Assembly (NCBI RefSeq): GCF_030272615.1
Contig: NC_081406.1
Coordinates: forward strand, 471,564,400 to 471,628,399
Source: Cryptomeria japonica
Lineage: Eukaryota > Streptophyta > Pinopsida > Cupressales > Cupressaceae
Length of the DNA: 64,000 nucleotides
Direction of reading: 5' to 3'
The notes beneath the pieces were generated by a model that did not search any database, had not been told where the DNA came from, and saw nothing but the letters and a program-made list of their open reading frames with translations. Position numbers and translations under genes: made by a program. Below, one piece after another: positions 42,438 to 54,841 of this stretch. The number at the start of each line of letters is the position of its first letter. Positions within the stretch are counted from its first letter, which is position 1.

Positions 42438-45400
42438 TGTAGTGCCCGTCCTTGATTTATCTTGTCTTTTGTACATCAAAGGAATATATTAATCTACCTT
42501 GGTCTACTTTATGATGATTTGATGGTATCATGTTATGTACTAACCCTATTTCATGATTGTATTGGATATAAAGATGGATCTATATTTGATCATTATTAAT
42601 GATGGATCATATTGCTTATGGGATTTTGATGACATTATGATTAAACTAACCCTACTCTATGATTATGATGACTGCGTTGATGCTACGATGTTTGTGATAG
42701 TCTTCTAGTGTCTTCGTGATTAGAGACGATGTCATACCACTCATTGCGAGCACAATATGACATTGTGATTCTCTATCACTTGATTGATCATTTATGATGT
42801 ATATGTATTGTATATATGTTGTATTGTGTTTAGTGGTGGATGTAGGATTGCAGGTACCAGACATCGACTCCACCTGGTCTCACAGGTCTGAGCGTGTCTT
42901 TATCCCAATGGTAAGTTGTTGGAGATGGCATGTGTTTCCCTCTCATATTCTAGGCTTAAGTTGAAACCCTTATCAATTAGTGTCTTGGCTTGAGTTGTTG
43001 GTCGGCGTCATGTGGTATGTTGTTCAACCTTATGCCAAGTTGCCTTGTGAGTTTGTGATTATTTATTAATTAATAATTAATCGGTTTATATAGTTTATAA
43101 ATATTAAATTAAATCAATGGATGGCATTAATATTTAATATTAATGTTTGATTATTATTATTGGAAAGTTATTGCTCATAATGTTTATTTTATGGATTTAA
43201 ATTTTATTGGTTATTTGGAATTGTGGAAATTAATTAATCAATTACTACATATAGCCATTGGCGTAAATCATTAAATAATGGTTAGTACGAATACAATATA
43301 TTTATACATATTTATTTTCTGGGAGTTTATAATTAATTAATAATTAATTGGTGGAATTATATTAGTTGAGTACTTATGCTTATCAGTACATCCATTTATT
43401 TATTTATTATTTATTTGATTATTTTATATGTATGTGGGAGATATTTATAATATTGAGTGTAACTTATATTGGCTAGAGCATTTATATGTATATGTATATG
43501 TATATTTAATTATTTGTTTATTGTTTATCTATCTATTTATTTATTTTTGGCTCATCTATATATTGGTTATTTATTATTTATTTATATTGGTTTTGATTTA
43601 TTGGATTATTTTTTATTTATTGTTTAGTTACTGGATGGGTATTTATGTTTGTCTATACATTTATCTTCTTTAATGATTATTTATTTATTGTTGGATTATT
43701 TATTGTTTACCTAATTATTTATTGTTTTGATTATTTATTTATTTATTTGCATTGTTGTTTTATTTATTTGCTATTATTCATGTGCCTACCCCTTGTTATG
43801 ATTGGCCCTCTTGGGAGTTGTGATTGTGAGGGTAATATTATTTAATTGTTTGTTTATTTATTTAAGTTAATTATAGTTTTATATTTAATTGGAGCATTTA
43901 TTTATATTGCCTTTGGTTACTTTATTGGGCTTTAATTTATTATTATTGTTTATTATATTATTATTATTATTATTACATTCTCTTGTTACTAATTGAGCAA
44001 TTAAATATTATGTTTTTACCTACCCTATTATTTTATTGGTTGAGATTTGAGGGTAAGTAAATAATATTATTTTATATTCTTACTTCGATTTTTTAGAAGG
44101 GGGTTGGTATAGAATATATTTTATTGAAATATTTTAATTGGTGGATATTCTTCTGTAGTTTTGAATGAGATTCTATTTATTGGCTTTGTGAGCATTTTTG
44201 TGTGTGTGCTTCTGGATATCTTTCCACGACTTTTGGATTTTAGAATTGCTTGGTTGGGTTGAATTTTGGAAAGCTTGTTGGTTTTTATTTTTGCTCTTCT
44301 ACGAATGCATTACCATCACTCTACTTCCAGGTTGGAGATCTTTTTTTATTCTTGCATTTTTATTTTTGAAAAGAGTTGTTTTCTTTATGACTGTTAAAAG
44401 ATTGTTTGGGGAGATTTGGGAATGAATGATTATTCTATTATCAATAATTGGGAGTAATATTTTGGGAAAAAGATTTATATATGATTTTATGAATTTGTGT
44501 GTGTTGTATTGCCAGAAAAGGGCATTTGTGTATGTTAATATGTTGATTATAATTTGCCTATGAATGCATTATGGTAACAATTGGTTTTGTGAGGTTTATT
44601 TGTTGTTGAATACCCTGTCTTGTGTCCATTTGGTTTGATTAGATCTAGAATGACTATGTCTATAATCATTTATGTGCAAGTTATTATCAGTATAAGTTGG
44701 AATTCTTGGATGCGTTGTATTGTTGGCCTTAAAAAGGCTTTGTTTTGGTTTCTTATTGGCTTTTAGTGACTTCTTGGTTGTATTTATGCCATTGTAAGGC
44801 CCATGCCCGAATCTAGGCAATTTTGAACATCTCTGTATTCTGTTTTCCGTGAGTTGGTCCCTTGTTACAATAGCACTACTATGGGCTTCAATAGCGCCAA
44901 ATTAGTGTCAACAAAAATTGCTGGGTTGACTTTTGAGTCCCCTAGTTGATTTCTCTACTTGATCTCTATTCCATAGGCTTGTTTTGTTATGTTTGATGGT
45001 TTTGGGGCATTGTACCATTTATTTGTGATATGTGTGAATCCATTTAGGCTCCAGCAAGTGGTTTTGTGCTTGTCCATTGAGGTTTAAGTTGAGTGATTCC
45101 TTATTGTTGAGGATGGTTAATTGTAGCTCCAGCGAGAGGTTATGTTGTGCCTCGCTGTGGATGATCATTCTATGTTATTGGATTCATGTATTTCCATTAT
45201 TTATGTGTATTTGACATTCTTGAGGCTCTCCTTATTATTGCATTTTGGCATTATAAGCTTATGGCTTGGTCCTTGTTAAGTGGCTCTTGGATGTATGTTG
45301 ATGGCTATCTTTGTGATTCAGTTGTATCAGTTTTGTAATGACTTTTGGATGCTTCCCATGTTGAGTTTTATGTTGTTGTAAGATGTATCTTGTTATGCTT

Positions 45401-47440
45401 TTTTTTACCCTATGGTCTTGGTCCGTGTTTGGGAGAGTGGGCTCTTGCATGTGTTAGACCTAGGTTATGAGCACTAGATCTCTAGGAAGGGGGTCTAGAC
45501 CTATGGAACCACATGAAGAGTTAATGGTTTAATTTACAAGTGATAACATTATTAATAATTGATTGGTGGGTTGGGTATTTAAGAATGCACCTAATTAAGA
45601 TTAAAAATATGATGTTGTATGCCCCAATTGGATGGACCTAGGGAGATGGTTTTGGGATCCTAGATTGGGAAGACCGTTGGAGCGGTATACCCGATCTCCC
45701 TTGAGTGAATCCAAGGTGGAGATAGATGCCACATGAGGTTAGCATGTGATGATACTCTACCCCACATGTGTCCATTATCCATAAGCCTTTAATTATTGAA
45801 TTATGCCTTTGGAGGTTGATTGCTTGATTTAGCCATATGATGTATTTTGATGTTATATTCTTATATTGGAGTCTTGTGCCATGTTGTATCCCATGGTTGT
45901 TAAGTGTCAGTTTAGGTCTTGAGTGTGAATCGAAACTTTATGTCATCTCCTAGCATGGGGGGTGGTTCCTATTTGGTTCCACATGGTTGGGTGGTTTGAT
46001 TCCTTCTACCATTGGGATATTCTTCTTGGATGTTAGCGTGCGTGGATTTGGATCTATGGTATCTCATCATGAGCTTGGATTCTTGGAGCATAATTATGTA
46101 ATTATAATTGATATCATGTATTATGAAAGATGGAAATGTAAAGAAGACTATGTAATCAACGTATTGAGATCATGTATTATAGAACATGTAGTAAGATGAT
46201 TTTTGAATAAAATGTGTTGAATAAGATTGCTGCAAATGGATATTCTAATTGTAGATGTTGTTCTTGATTAGAAAGAAATTAAATGATTTAGAGATATGTA
46301 TGCTATGTCTTGAGTAAATTTTATGGATAGTATTGATTATGTTAATTATCATATATGCCTTGATTTGAAAGATGCTAATCTCCAATGTTAGATATCTTGA
46401 GATATGGAAGTTAAGGGAGTAGTTGTGGTTCGTATGGAAATATGAATCTTTATTATGCGGTTGTCCTTTGGTGCTGATTTCTATGTATTAGAGATGTTAC
46501 CATATTATGATGTCTTGTAAATGAGGAATATGAATACGTGTCTATGTAACTTGTATTATTAAGTTGAGATGTAGCAAAGAGACTGTGCTTTCTCCATGTG
46601 CTCTTATGTAAATGAACTTGATATAGAAGAACTATGCTAATGTTATTGTTATAAGATGATGTATTGGTATGTGGTTCACGTTATAGATATTTTTATCATG
46701 TTGAGAATGAAATCCTATGTTTAAATTAGGGGATTGAAATATTAGCTGATTGTATTTATTCTTGTAGAATCATATGACTCTCGAACCTGTTTAGTAGATT
46801 GGAATCCTATTTGGATGTAGATAAGTACTTGTTGCTATGATCTTGCATATGGCTATGGATAGTATTCTTGATGACTTGTGCTTAAGGAAATAATCTAATA
46901 CCATTAGTAAAAGAAGGACAAATGCATTTAGTTTTATGATGTGTTAAGTGTTCAAATGAGTAAAGACAGGTATTAGAAATATTCGATTGGTACTTAAAAA
47001 TGAACCTTAGAAAGAGTATGCAAGGGAATATAGTTATACATATGTGTTAATGTTTTATCATAGTTGCATGGGAAGTAAATGTTTAGTTGGATGATAGTAT
47101 ATGGTTTTCTAGATGGATATGCGATGTGTTAGTTTAATGTCAAGTAGTGACGTTGAGATACCCTAGGGAATGGAGATGCATTATATGGTTTTATTATGTA
47201 GTTATGTTAATGATTAAAATAGATGTTCTGCTTGCGTAATATGATTATATGGTTATGTTCTTGTTGATTTATGTTTTCATGTATATAGTTAATGATGAAT
47301 TGATGAATAATGGTACTAACATTACATTAATAAATACTAGTAATAGCGTAATTGTAATGGTTATCTTAAAAGAAAAAAATTATCTCTTTTTGTTAGTAGA
47401 TTTTGGTTTATTTCTCTAGGGTATTTTGGTGGGCATTACA
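42438..47440 (+). repeat. Solo LTR of 5003 bp
   Basis: Starts TGTAGTGCCCGTCC, ends GGTGGGCATTACA, flanked by AATAG at 42433-42437 and 47441-47445. The inverted ends (TGTAGTGCCC / GGGCATTACA) are imperfectly complementary, as expected for an LTR. It shares blocks with the LTR of element E: CTCCACCTGGTCTCACAGGT near 42870, GTGATAACATTATTAATAAT near 45540 and TGATGATACTCTACCCC near 45750. No coding frame is convincing; 43200-44100 is TTATTTAT-rich low complexity. Solo LTRs this long are unusual. Confidence 0.85.
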
Positions 47441-47641
47441 AATAGCTCATTGATTATGACAAATTGGCCACTAATTTAGCTTTCAACTATGACAAAAGAG
47501 AAGCATGAAAAGTGGAGAAATGGTGGGAGAAAATATAGGAAATGGGAAGCATGAAATAAGGGATGACAAATTATGACAAAATTAGGAGAAAATTAAGGGA
47601 GAGAAATGTGGGAGCCATTCAGTCTCTCTTGGTAGCCCTAA

Positions 47642-47818
47642 GAAAACATGCCTAACTCCTGTAAGTGTAAAAGAAAAAGGAGTAAAATATTTCTGACTAG
47701 TCCTCCTGTGACAAGATCAGGGGCTGTGAAATGTAATTTGCAAGGTTGCTTTGGGGAAAGCAAAAATTCTCCAATTAATGGGAAGAGGGGACCTTCGGCC
47801 TCCCCTCGAGGACAATGA
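47642..47818 (+). pseudogene. C-terminal end of LINE ORF1
   Basis: Frame ENMPNSCKCKRKRSKIFLTS then PPVTRSGAVKCNLQGC, ending TGA at 47816-47818. PPVTRSG-type ends are typical of plant L1 ORF1 proteins. The stop overlaps the ORF2 start as ATGA (47815-47818). Confidence 0.6.
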
Positions 47819-49089
47819 GAATTATTTCTTGGAATGTTAGGGGCTTAAATGCCCCTAACAAGAGACGCTTAATTAAGTCCCAGATGGACTTAATTAAGTG
47901 TGATATTTTTATCTTGCAAGAAACAAAGTTGTCAAAGGAGTTTGCTGATTTGGTTTTTTCATCTTGGAGAAGGTGGAATTTTCTTTCTTCTCCGGCTTGT
48001 GGTGCTTCAGGAGGTTTGGCACTGCTTTAGAATAATTATAATATTGAGGTACAGTTAGTGGCATCTGCTACAAATTGGATGTTGGTTTTAGTTATAAGCA
48101 ATATTTTGAAGGTTAAATTCTGGCTTTATAACATTTATGCTCCGTCAAGAATTCAAGGGAAGAGTAAGTTATGGGGTGAATTAAAGAGGACTTCTTCTCC
48201 CTTAAAACAGGGTTCCTTTATTATCTTTGGGGGTGATTTTAATGCTATCACTAATTTAGATGAGAAAAGAGGAGGTGTTTTCCCTAATAAAAGGATTATG
48301 GATGACTTTGGGGATTTCATTTCTGATATGAGCCTTTTTGATTGTAAGTCTCAGAATGGGGTTTTCACATAGACAAACATGAGAAGGGATTTTTCTCAGA
48401 TTGCTGAGAGATTAGATCAGTTTTTGTTATCTGAGAATTGGATTGATTCAGATTTTGAATTCTTTTCCTCTATTCTACCGGTCTCGGGTTTTGATCATTT
48501 TCCAATTTCCCTTTCAGTTATTGAGGATAGGACTTCTTTTAAGTCTCCATTTAAATTTGAGCCCATGTGGTTTAGGGATTCTTCCTTTTTGCCTCTGCTT
48601 ATGAAATGGTGGAATTCTGCTCCTTTTTGTTCTGGATCCTGTATGTTTCAGATTGCTAAGAAGTTAAGTTATTTGAAATTGAATATTAGGGAATGGAATA
48701 TCTCGCATTTTAAGAACATTTTTCAGGAGAAACAAAGGATTCAAGATATGATTGAGTGTCTTAATACTCATGTGCTTCAACATGGTATGGTGCCACAAGT
48801 TTTTGATGAATTGAAGTCACTAAAATTACAGCTTGAGGAGGTGTGAGCTAGAGAGGAAATCTATTGGAGACAAAAATCTAGAGAGTTATGGCTTTCAGAT
48901 GGTGATAGGAACACAAAATTTTTTCATTCTTCAACTAAGATTAAAAGATGTAAGAATAGAATATCTTGTATTCAGTGTCAGAATGAGAATTTATTGACAG
49001 AGCCAGAGGACATTGCTTCAGAGGCAGTTAGGTTTTTTAAGTCATTATTATCTTCGGAAAATGGAAATCTCAGCAATGATATTATATCT
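47815..49089 (+). pseudogene. LINE ORF2, endonuclease and start of RT region
   Basis: ATG 47815 begins MRIISWNVRGLNAPNKRRLI, the apurinic endonuclease start, followed by CDIFILQETKLS (catalytic Glu), SFIIFGGDFNAITNLDEKRG (Asp/Asn), SQIAERLDQFLLS and PVSGFDHFPISLSV (final Asp-His). Stops occur at 48028-48030, 48370-48372 (where Trp is expected) and 48844-48846 (where Arg is expected). Then ELWLSDGDRNTKFFHSSTKI leads to the RT region. The endonuclease nicks target DNA for target-primed reverse transcription. The frame runs into the solo LTR at 49090 and resumes exactly after it. Confidence 0.9.
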
Positions 49090-49553
49090 TGTTGAAATGT
49101 GGTGACTAATCAGCAAAGTACTGTACACTCAGCACGTATCCTCGCCGGCGTTTGGGGTTGGGCCGGGCCCCGGGTAGGGGTTTAGGGGTGGTAGCCCCCG
49201 AGAAAGCGGGGGTTCGGGGGCAGCAGCCCCCGAGAAAATTTTTTTTGCCGTTTTTTGTTGATGAAAACCGACGTTGTAATAAAACCCTAAAAAGGGCCGA
49301 CTTTGGTTGTTGCCCTAAAAACGCATGTTATAAGCAGCTGGGATGCTTAAGGCATTGGAAGATTGATGTACTGTTTTTGCTGGATAATAAGAAAGATTGG
49401 ACGGCTGTGTATAGTGGACGTAACCCATTCTGGGTGAACCACGTTAAGTATCTGTGTTATCTGTGTCCTGTTTTTATTTCTTTATCTTTTGTATTTAAAT
49501 CTGCATATAATTGTTAGTTCATATTTGCTTCGGATCTGCTTGAAACCCTAACA
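49090..49553 (+). repeat. Solo LTR (464 bp) inside LINE ORF2
   Basis: TGTTGAAATGTGG...GAAACCCTAACA, flanked by TATCT at 49085-49089 and 49554-49558. Removing it with one duplicate leaves the LINE frame open through the junction (NDIIS then NIPPLVSLEDNK). The first 150 bp are very GC-rich with CCCCGAGAAA/GGGGG inverted motifs (49140-49245) that would fold strongly. No internal domain, so a solo LTR or an unclassified small LTR element. Confidence 0.9.
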
Positions 49554-50671
49554 TATCTAATATTCCTCCTTTAGTATCTTTGGAAGACAATAAGATGTTG
49601 ATGTCTCCCTTTTCCTTAGAAGAAGTTAAGAGTGCTGTCTTTTCCATGAATCCAGATAAAGCTCCGGGACCAGATGGTTTTACTCCTTTATTTTTTCAGA
49701 AATGTTGGGATTTTGTGGGAAATGATGTTTTATTGGCTCTCAAGGAAGCTAGGAGAAATATATCTATTTTAAAAGAACTTAATGCTACAATGATTGCAAT
49801 TATTCCTAAAAAAGAGGATACTAAGACTTTTGTTGACTTCTGCCCCATTGCTTTATGTAACACTTTGTATAAGATATTTACAAAGGCAATTTCCCTTAGG
49901 TTGGCAAAAATTCTACCTAGGATCATTTCATTGGAGCAAGGTGGTTTTGTTCCTAGAAGGGAGACGACAGAGGGTGAAATTGTAGCACATGAGGTGCTGC
50001 ATTCTATTTCCACCCAAAGAACCCCAGCCATGATACTTAAACTAGACATGATGAAGGCTTATGATAGAGTAGAGTGGGGGGCTTTATGTGCTGTTCTTGA
50101 GAAGTTAGATTTTTCCAAGGCCTGGGTCAAATGGATTCGTGCATGTATTTCTTTTGCAAGATTCTCAGTTTTAATTAATGGTTCTCCTTGTGGTTTTTTC
50201 ACTTCCTCTAGGGGTTTGAGACAGGGAGATCCCCTTTCTCCCTTTTTGTTTATTCTCCTAGCTGAAACCTTTAGTTGGGCTATTAGGGCTGCTAAAGTGG
50301 GGGGGCTTTGGAAAGGTATAAGGATTCAAAATATCCCCCAAAGTATTTCTCATTGTCTCTTTGTAGATGATACTCTGTTATTTGGACATGCTTCATTAGT
50401 AGAGGCAAAAGTGATTAAAAGAATAATAAAAAATTATGCATCATTTTCTAGTCAGAAAGTGAATGGTGATAAATCAAAGATTTTTTTCCTTAATACATCA
50501 CAACTAGTTCAGCATAGGTTGCAATCCTTTTGGGGATTTGAGACTGGAAATCTTCCATTTACTTACCTTGGGATTCTTTTCTTTATTAAATAGGATAAGA
50601 TTGGTTTTTGGGATAAGATTATTTAGGTCATTTCTAAAAGAATTCTCTCATGGAATCATAAATGGTTAACT
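49554..50671 (+). pseudogene. LINE ORF2, reverse transcriptase
   Basis: FSMNPDKAPGPDGFTPLFFQ, LNATMIAIIPKKEDTKTFVD, FCPIALCNTLYKIFTKAISL, MILKLDMMKAYDRVEW (first Asp), GLRQGDPLSPFLFILLAETF and HCLFVDDTLLFGHA, with the catalytic pair as FVDD rather than the commoner FADD. LPFTYLGILFFIK ends at TAG 50591-50593, and another TAG lies near 50624; both fit Gln CAG changed to TAG. All catalytic residues are kept. Confidence 0.92.
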
Positions 50672-52475
50672 TTGACAGGTAAAATTGTTCTCATCAAGTC
50701 TGTTTTGAATGATGTTCCCATATATCTCATGTCTGTTTTAAAGTCTCCAAAAGCAGCTATTGTTAGTTTACATGATACTCTTAGAGATTTTCTTTGGAAT
50801 AATAATAAAGATGGCAAGAAGAAACTCCCTTTAGTTGCATGGGATAAGGTATGTTTGCCTAAGGAACTTGGGGGAATAGGAATTCGGAGTCTGGAAAATC
50901 AGAATTTAGCCTTAGGTGCTAAGTTGGTTTGGAAATTATATGACAATCCTAGCTCCTTATGGGCACAAATTATGTTTGCCAAATATTTAAATAATGGACT
51001 GAGAGAGTACATTTTTAAAGTCTCAAATTTGCCTTCGGGTTCTGCTATTTGGAATTTCCTTTGTAAATGTAGATCAGTTATTTTGCCTCATCTCTCATGG
51101 ATTGTTCATAATGGTAGAAAGGTCAGATTTTGGGATGAAGTATGGAATGGACACACACCTTTGGTGAATATTAGGGATTGGTCTCCTCTGATCACTGTTC
51201 TTTCCTCCCTTTGGGTTGTTTTTGTAGTAGATTATTTTGAAATTGTGACTAGTGGACCCCTTAAGCTAGCTAGATGGAAGTCGATTGATTTCTTAGATGT
51301 TGATCAAAGCATGAAATTAGATTTTGAGAAGATTTTGGGGGATAGGATTGTATTTCTTTCTGATTCTGAGGATGAACTTATTTGGACAAAGAATATTTCT
51401 GGTAAGTACACTATTAAAGATGGTTACAACTCTCTTATGGTTGCTAAAGATTTATCATCTTGGCCTTATAAGTTGTTTTGGCATTCGACTTGTCTTCCTA
51501 AAGCTAGAGCCTTTGCTTGGTTGGTAATTCAGGACAAAGTCCTTACAGGTATGAGACTAGACAAGCTTGGTATTACTGTTGTTTTCCCTTGTGTCCTTTG
51601 TAACAAAAATTTGGAATCTTCTTCACACCTGTTCCTACATTGTGATTATGCTTATGAATGTTGGCAGCAGTTGTTTGAGAAGTTAAATATATCCTTTGTT
51701 ATTGGTAAGGATCTCATTTCCCATTTTAGATCTCGGCCCTTTATGTTTGCATCATCTTTTTATGCATGCCTTTGGATCATATCTCCATCTGTTGTGATTT
51801 GGAATGTTTGGCTAGAGAGAAACAACATGATATTTAAAAAAACAAGGTCTCCTGTGTCTGAGGTTCTATTAAAAATTGAGTCTTCAATCTCTGAGGTTGC
51901 TTTGTCATTTATTTATAAGAATTTGGAAAATCTTACTTCTTTTTCGCACTGGGATAGTAGAGTTACTAGAGTTTGGAAGGTGTTGTCAGTTTCACCCTCT
52001 CATGTTTCAATTTTAAAAAAGAATGATGCAATAGGTAAGAGACGCTCTGCTAGATGGAAACATCCTCCGCAGGGGCACTTTAAACTGGATTTTGATGGGG
52101 CCTCTCATGGTAACCCTGGGTCGGCTGGGGTAGGCATGGTAATTTATGATCACAATGCAAATTATATTCGAGCTAATGTCATGCTATTGGTTTTAAAACT
52201 AACAATTATGCAGAATTTCATGCTTTGTCTTTTGGATTGGATATGGCAATCTCTTTGGGAATTAAGGACTTAATAATTGAAGGTGATTCTATGGTGATTA
52301 TTCAATTTGTTATGAAAAATAAATCGAATTGTTGGAATTTGTAGTATATACTTGATCCCATTTTACAAAAATTAGAATTGTTTGAATCTTTCTTGTTACC
52401 CCATTGTTACAGAGAAGTTAATAAGATTGCAGATTATTTGGCAAATTTAGCCATTGATAACAATGCTAATCAGTG
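50672..52475 (+). pseudogene. LINE ORF2, zf-RVT and RNase H C-terminal part
   Basis: 533 codons open from about 50672 to 52273: GKIVLIKSVLNDVPIYLMSV, FLWNNNKDGKKKLPLVAWDK, LPKELGGIGIRSLENQNLAL, then the zinc-binding RT-associated block CVLCNKNLESSSHLFLHCDY (CxxC...HxxxxC). RNase H starts FKLDFDGASHGNPGSAGVGM (catalytic Asp). A frameshift near 52180-52200 moves the remainder (AEFHALSFGLDMA-like reading, IIEGDSMVIIQF) to another frame up to about 52475. The 3' UTR to the poly-A at 53040 holds nothing recognised. Confidence 0.88.
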
Positions 52476-53054
52476 AGAGGTGGGTTTTGAGGAAATTCCT
52501 TCTTGGGTATGGGAAGGTTTGCAACAATAGTTATACAATTTTCTTGAGTAATGTTGATGTAAAATTTTATGATGATAATTATTCCCGCTTTCCCCTTTCA
52601 TTTCAAGTATTCATGTTCGTTGTCTGGAGGAGAGTTCGAGCTCATGGTATTTGATACAATAGTGTTTTTCCAAAGGTTTTTTGATACTTTCTTTTTTGGC
52701 AGGAAGGTTTTTGGCTCATGGGATTTGGCACAGGGCTTTGGAAAATTTTGTCTTCTTCCATTGATAGTAGCTGTGGAGCTACATTTGAAAATTATCCGAT
52801 GGGTTTTTTGGCAAATTGTCATATGGGCTCTATGCAAAACTGATATTATATGTGTTGTGACCACATTTTGTATGTGGTTTTGGGCGGGGTGCATAAACTG
52901 ATCCGTTAGATACTATAGGTTTATTTTATGAGCTGTGACCGGAGGTTTTCTTCCCAGGGTTCTTTCCTCCGGTATGCTCTTTGAATCCTGTGTAAAAAAT
53001 ATTAATGAAAAAGTTTAGGGGAATAATCCACTTTTATTGAAAAAAAAAAAAAAA

Positions 53055-53701
53055 TCCCACAAAAGGGAAATTAGCTAAAATATTTAATTGTGACACAAGA
53101 CATAGGGTAAATGAATAAATTCATTTATCCTAAGGAGGATGTTGGAAAGGATTAATAATTAAAAAATTATTAAACCCTAAAAAGGGGAAAATGAATGAAA
53201 TAGGTCAAAACAATGTCATGACACAATTAATCCGATAAATGAATGATGATGATCATGATCACGAAGATAATTGACAAGGACCAAAATTTTATTAAATTGA
53301 TAATGACATAGACCAATGACAAATTGATCAAAATTTACAAGATTGATTTGATAAGGGATGATTGATGATTGACATGGATCGATGATAAATCGATCAAGAT
53401 TGACAAAGATTGATGAAAATTGACAAAGATTGATAATGACAAATGATGATTGATTAACATTAAAAGTCGATCATGATCATGAAATGACAACTGAGAATGA
53501 CATTGATAAGACCCAAATTGAAACAACTGAATAGGATCGAATAGGTAGAGAAAGTAGAAGAATAACACGATATTGACAAATGATAAAGACCAAATGTGCA
53601 ACATAGAGGAAGTGTTAGTAAGATGCAAAAAACTAAAAGAAGGTAAATCAAACATGTTAAAGTATGACATCGCAAGTGTTGACCATTTATAGATGCCTAC
53701 A
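53055..53701 (-). repeat. AT-rich block with GATTGACAAA-type degenerate repeats, start of the broken Tat-like LTR
   Basis: Repeated ATTGACAA(A/G)GATTGAT units at 53260-53460 on the plus strand. On the minus strand the block ends at TGTAGGCATC (53701), the proposed LTR start. Confidence 0.5.
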
Positions 53702-54841
53702 TTTTTATTTATATGTAAAGAGTGTTATTGAGAACATTTGAGTCCCATTACCTTGTAATTTTAATGTTTATTGGACCTCCTTATTGGATGAAATGTAATC
53801 ATACCATATATGTGGCACCATTTTAATTAATTATTTTATGTGTATTGGTCTTGGTATTGAGCATGCATGATTCTATATATGTATTTTAAACTTTTATACA
53901 ATATAATAAAATGAACTAAGGACTCTTTATTTGGGTCTTAAAATAAATATAATGCTTAGAAAATGGTCATGGGAATTATAATGTATGTAGGAACCTTTCC
54001 TTTGGCTTAAAATGAATATAATGAGCTTCGATTGAGTCAAGGGTGATGTTGTATATCCCATCCTGTGTAAATTTTGTCTCTAGATGTTGTGCTGAGAGTG
54101 TTGGGTTGTTTTGGAAACCTCTAGTGAAGAATTGTGAAAGTCATTAGTATTTCTTCTTTTTGCCTCTATCGAGGTTAGGCCCTGCCCATGGACCTCATTG
54201 GGTTGTCCTTTTCCCTATTGTTTCAAACTTTGATGATCTTTCTCGTGCCTTTTAGTTTTTGTTGAACTTATGATAGGGGTAAGACTTAACTTCATATCTC
54301 TATCATCAAATGCCTCTTAGCCAATTATTTTTCTTTTAAGCGTTTCAAGCTTTTAGGAATAGGTCTATACCTTATGATGTTGGTTAAATATGTGGACAAG
54401 TTATAGTGTAGTCTCGACCCCCTAACTCTGAAACCGTCCTCTTAATTGTTAAAACCTTCTTAGTGTTTTGGGCTTTATGGATTGGGCATTCTCTCTTTGA
54501 AGATCCCTTAGTATGAAAAATGTGTCAGATCTTGACCCTTGAATTCATCTTCTCCATCGTCAAGTTTATTTAGTGTGTCAATCATTAGGAATAAAAGGTT
54601 TGCATATCATATTCAATAAGTGGTAGATGCACCCTCAACCCCCAACCCTCAAAAGGTAGTTTTTGGGCTTGTAGCCTTGACAATTTTTGGGTATTGGGCA
54701 TCGAGCATTCCATTGTTCATCTCAAACTTGGAAGTTTAGATTCCTAACCATGATCTTTGATGAGAATTTGTTGGGTGTTAGACGTTAAAGGTCCTAGAGT
54801 GTCAGACATCAGATATCGAGCCTTCATAGTTCCTTGTTTAG
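53702..54841. other. Intergenic, nothing recognised
   Basis: AT-rich DNA with broken frames in all phases. TTTAG at 54837-54841 directly left of element E could be its target duplication; the partner is outside the window. Confidence 0.6.

Larger units (their letters stand above)
47640..53054 (+). mobile_element. LINE (L1-type non-LTR retrotransposon), 5' truncated, split by a solo LTR
   Basis: Contains the end of ORF1, endonuclease, RT, the zf-RVT region and RNase H, and ends in a 15-base poly-A (53040-53054). ORF1 is present only as its last ~58 codons, so the copy is probably 5' truncated near 47640. The left boundary and any target duplication are not clear. ORF2 has several stops and is split at 49090-49553 by an LTR insertion. 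Confidence 0.88.
41953..53701 (-). repeat. Broken minus-strand Tat-like LTR (three pieces)
   Basis: On the minus strand from 53701, TGTAGGCATCTATAAATGG resembles the starts of the LTRs of elements A and B (TGTA..., then TAAAAATGG). The pieces 53055-53701, 47446-47639 and about 41953-42437 share ATGACAAATTGG-type sequence and TTAATT-rich DNA. The last has TCTATAAATTGAC (minus strand near 42258), a possible TATA box. Together they total about 1.33 kb, the size of these LTRs. I infer one solo or truncated LTR split by the 5003-bp solo LTR and the LINE. The far end, and a target duplication, could not be fixed. Confidence 0.45.

Noticed and set aside
43428-43845. Hydrophobic membrane-protein-like frames
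   Set aside because: TTATTTAT low-complexity DNA inside the 5-kb solo LTR gives Tyr/Ile/Leu/Phe-rich readings by composition.
53335-53675. 111-codon minus-strand ORF rich in Leu/Phe/Ser/His
   Set aside because: It translates degenerate GATTGACAAA repeats; no domain and the composition is repeat-driven.
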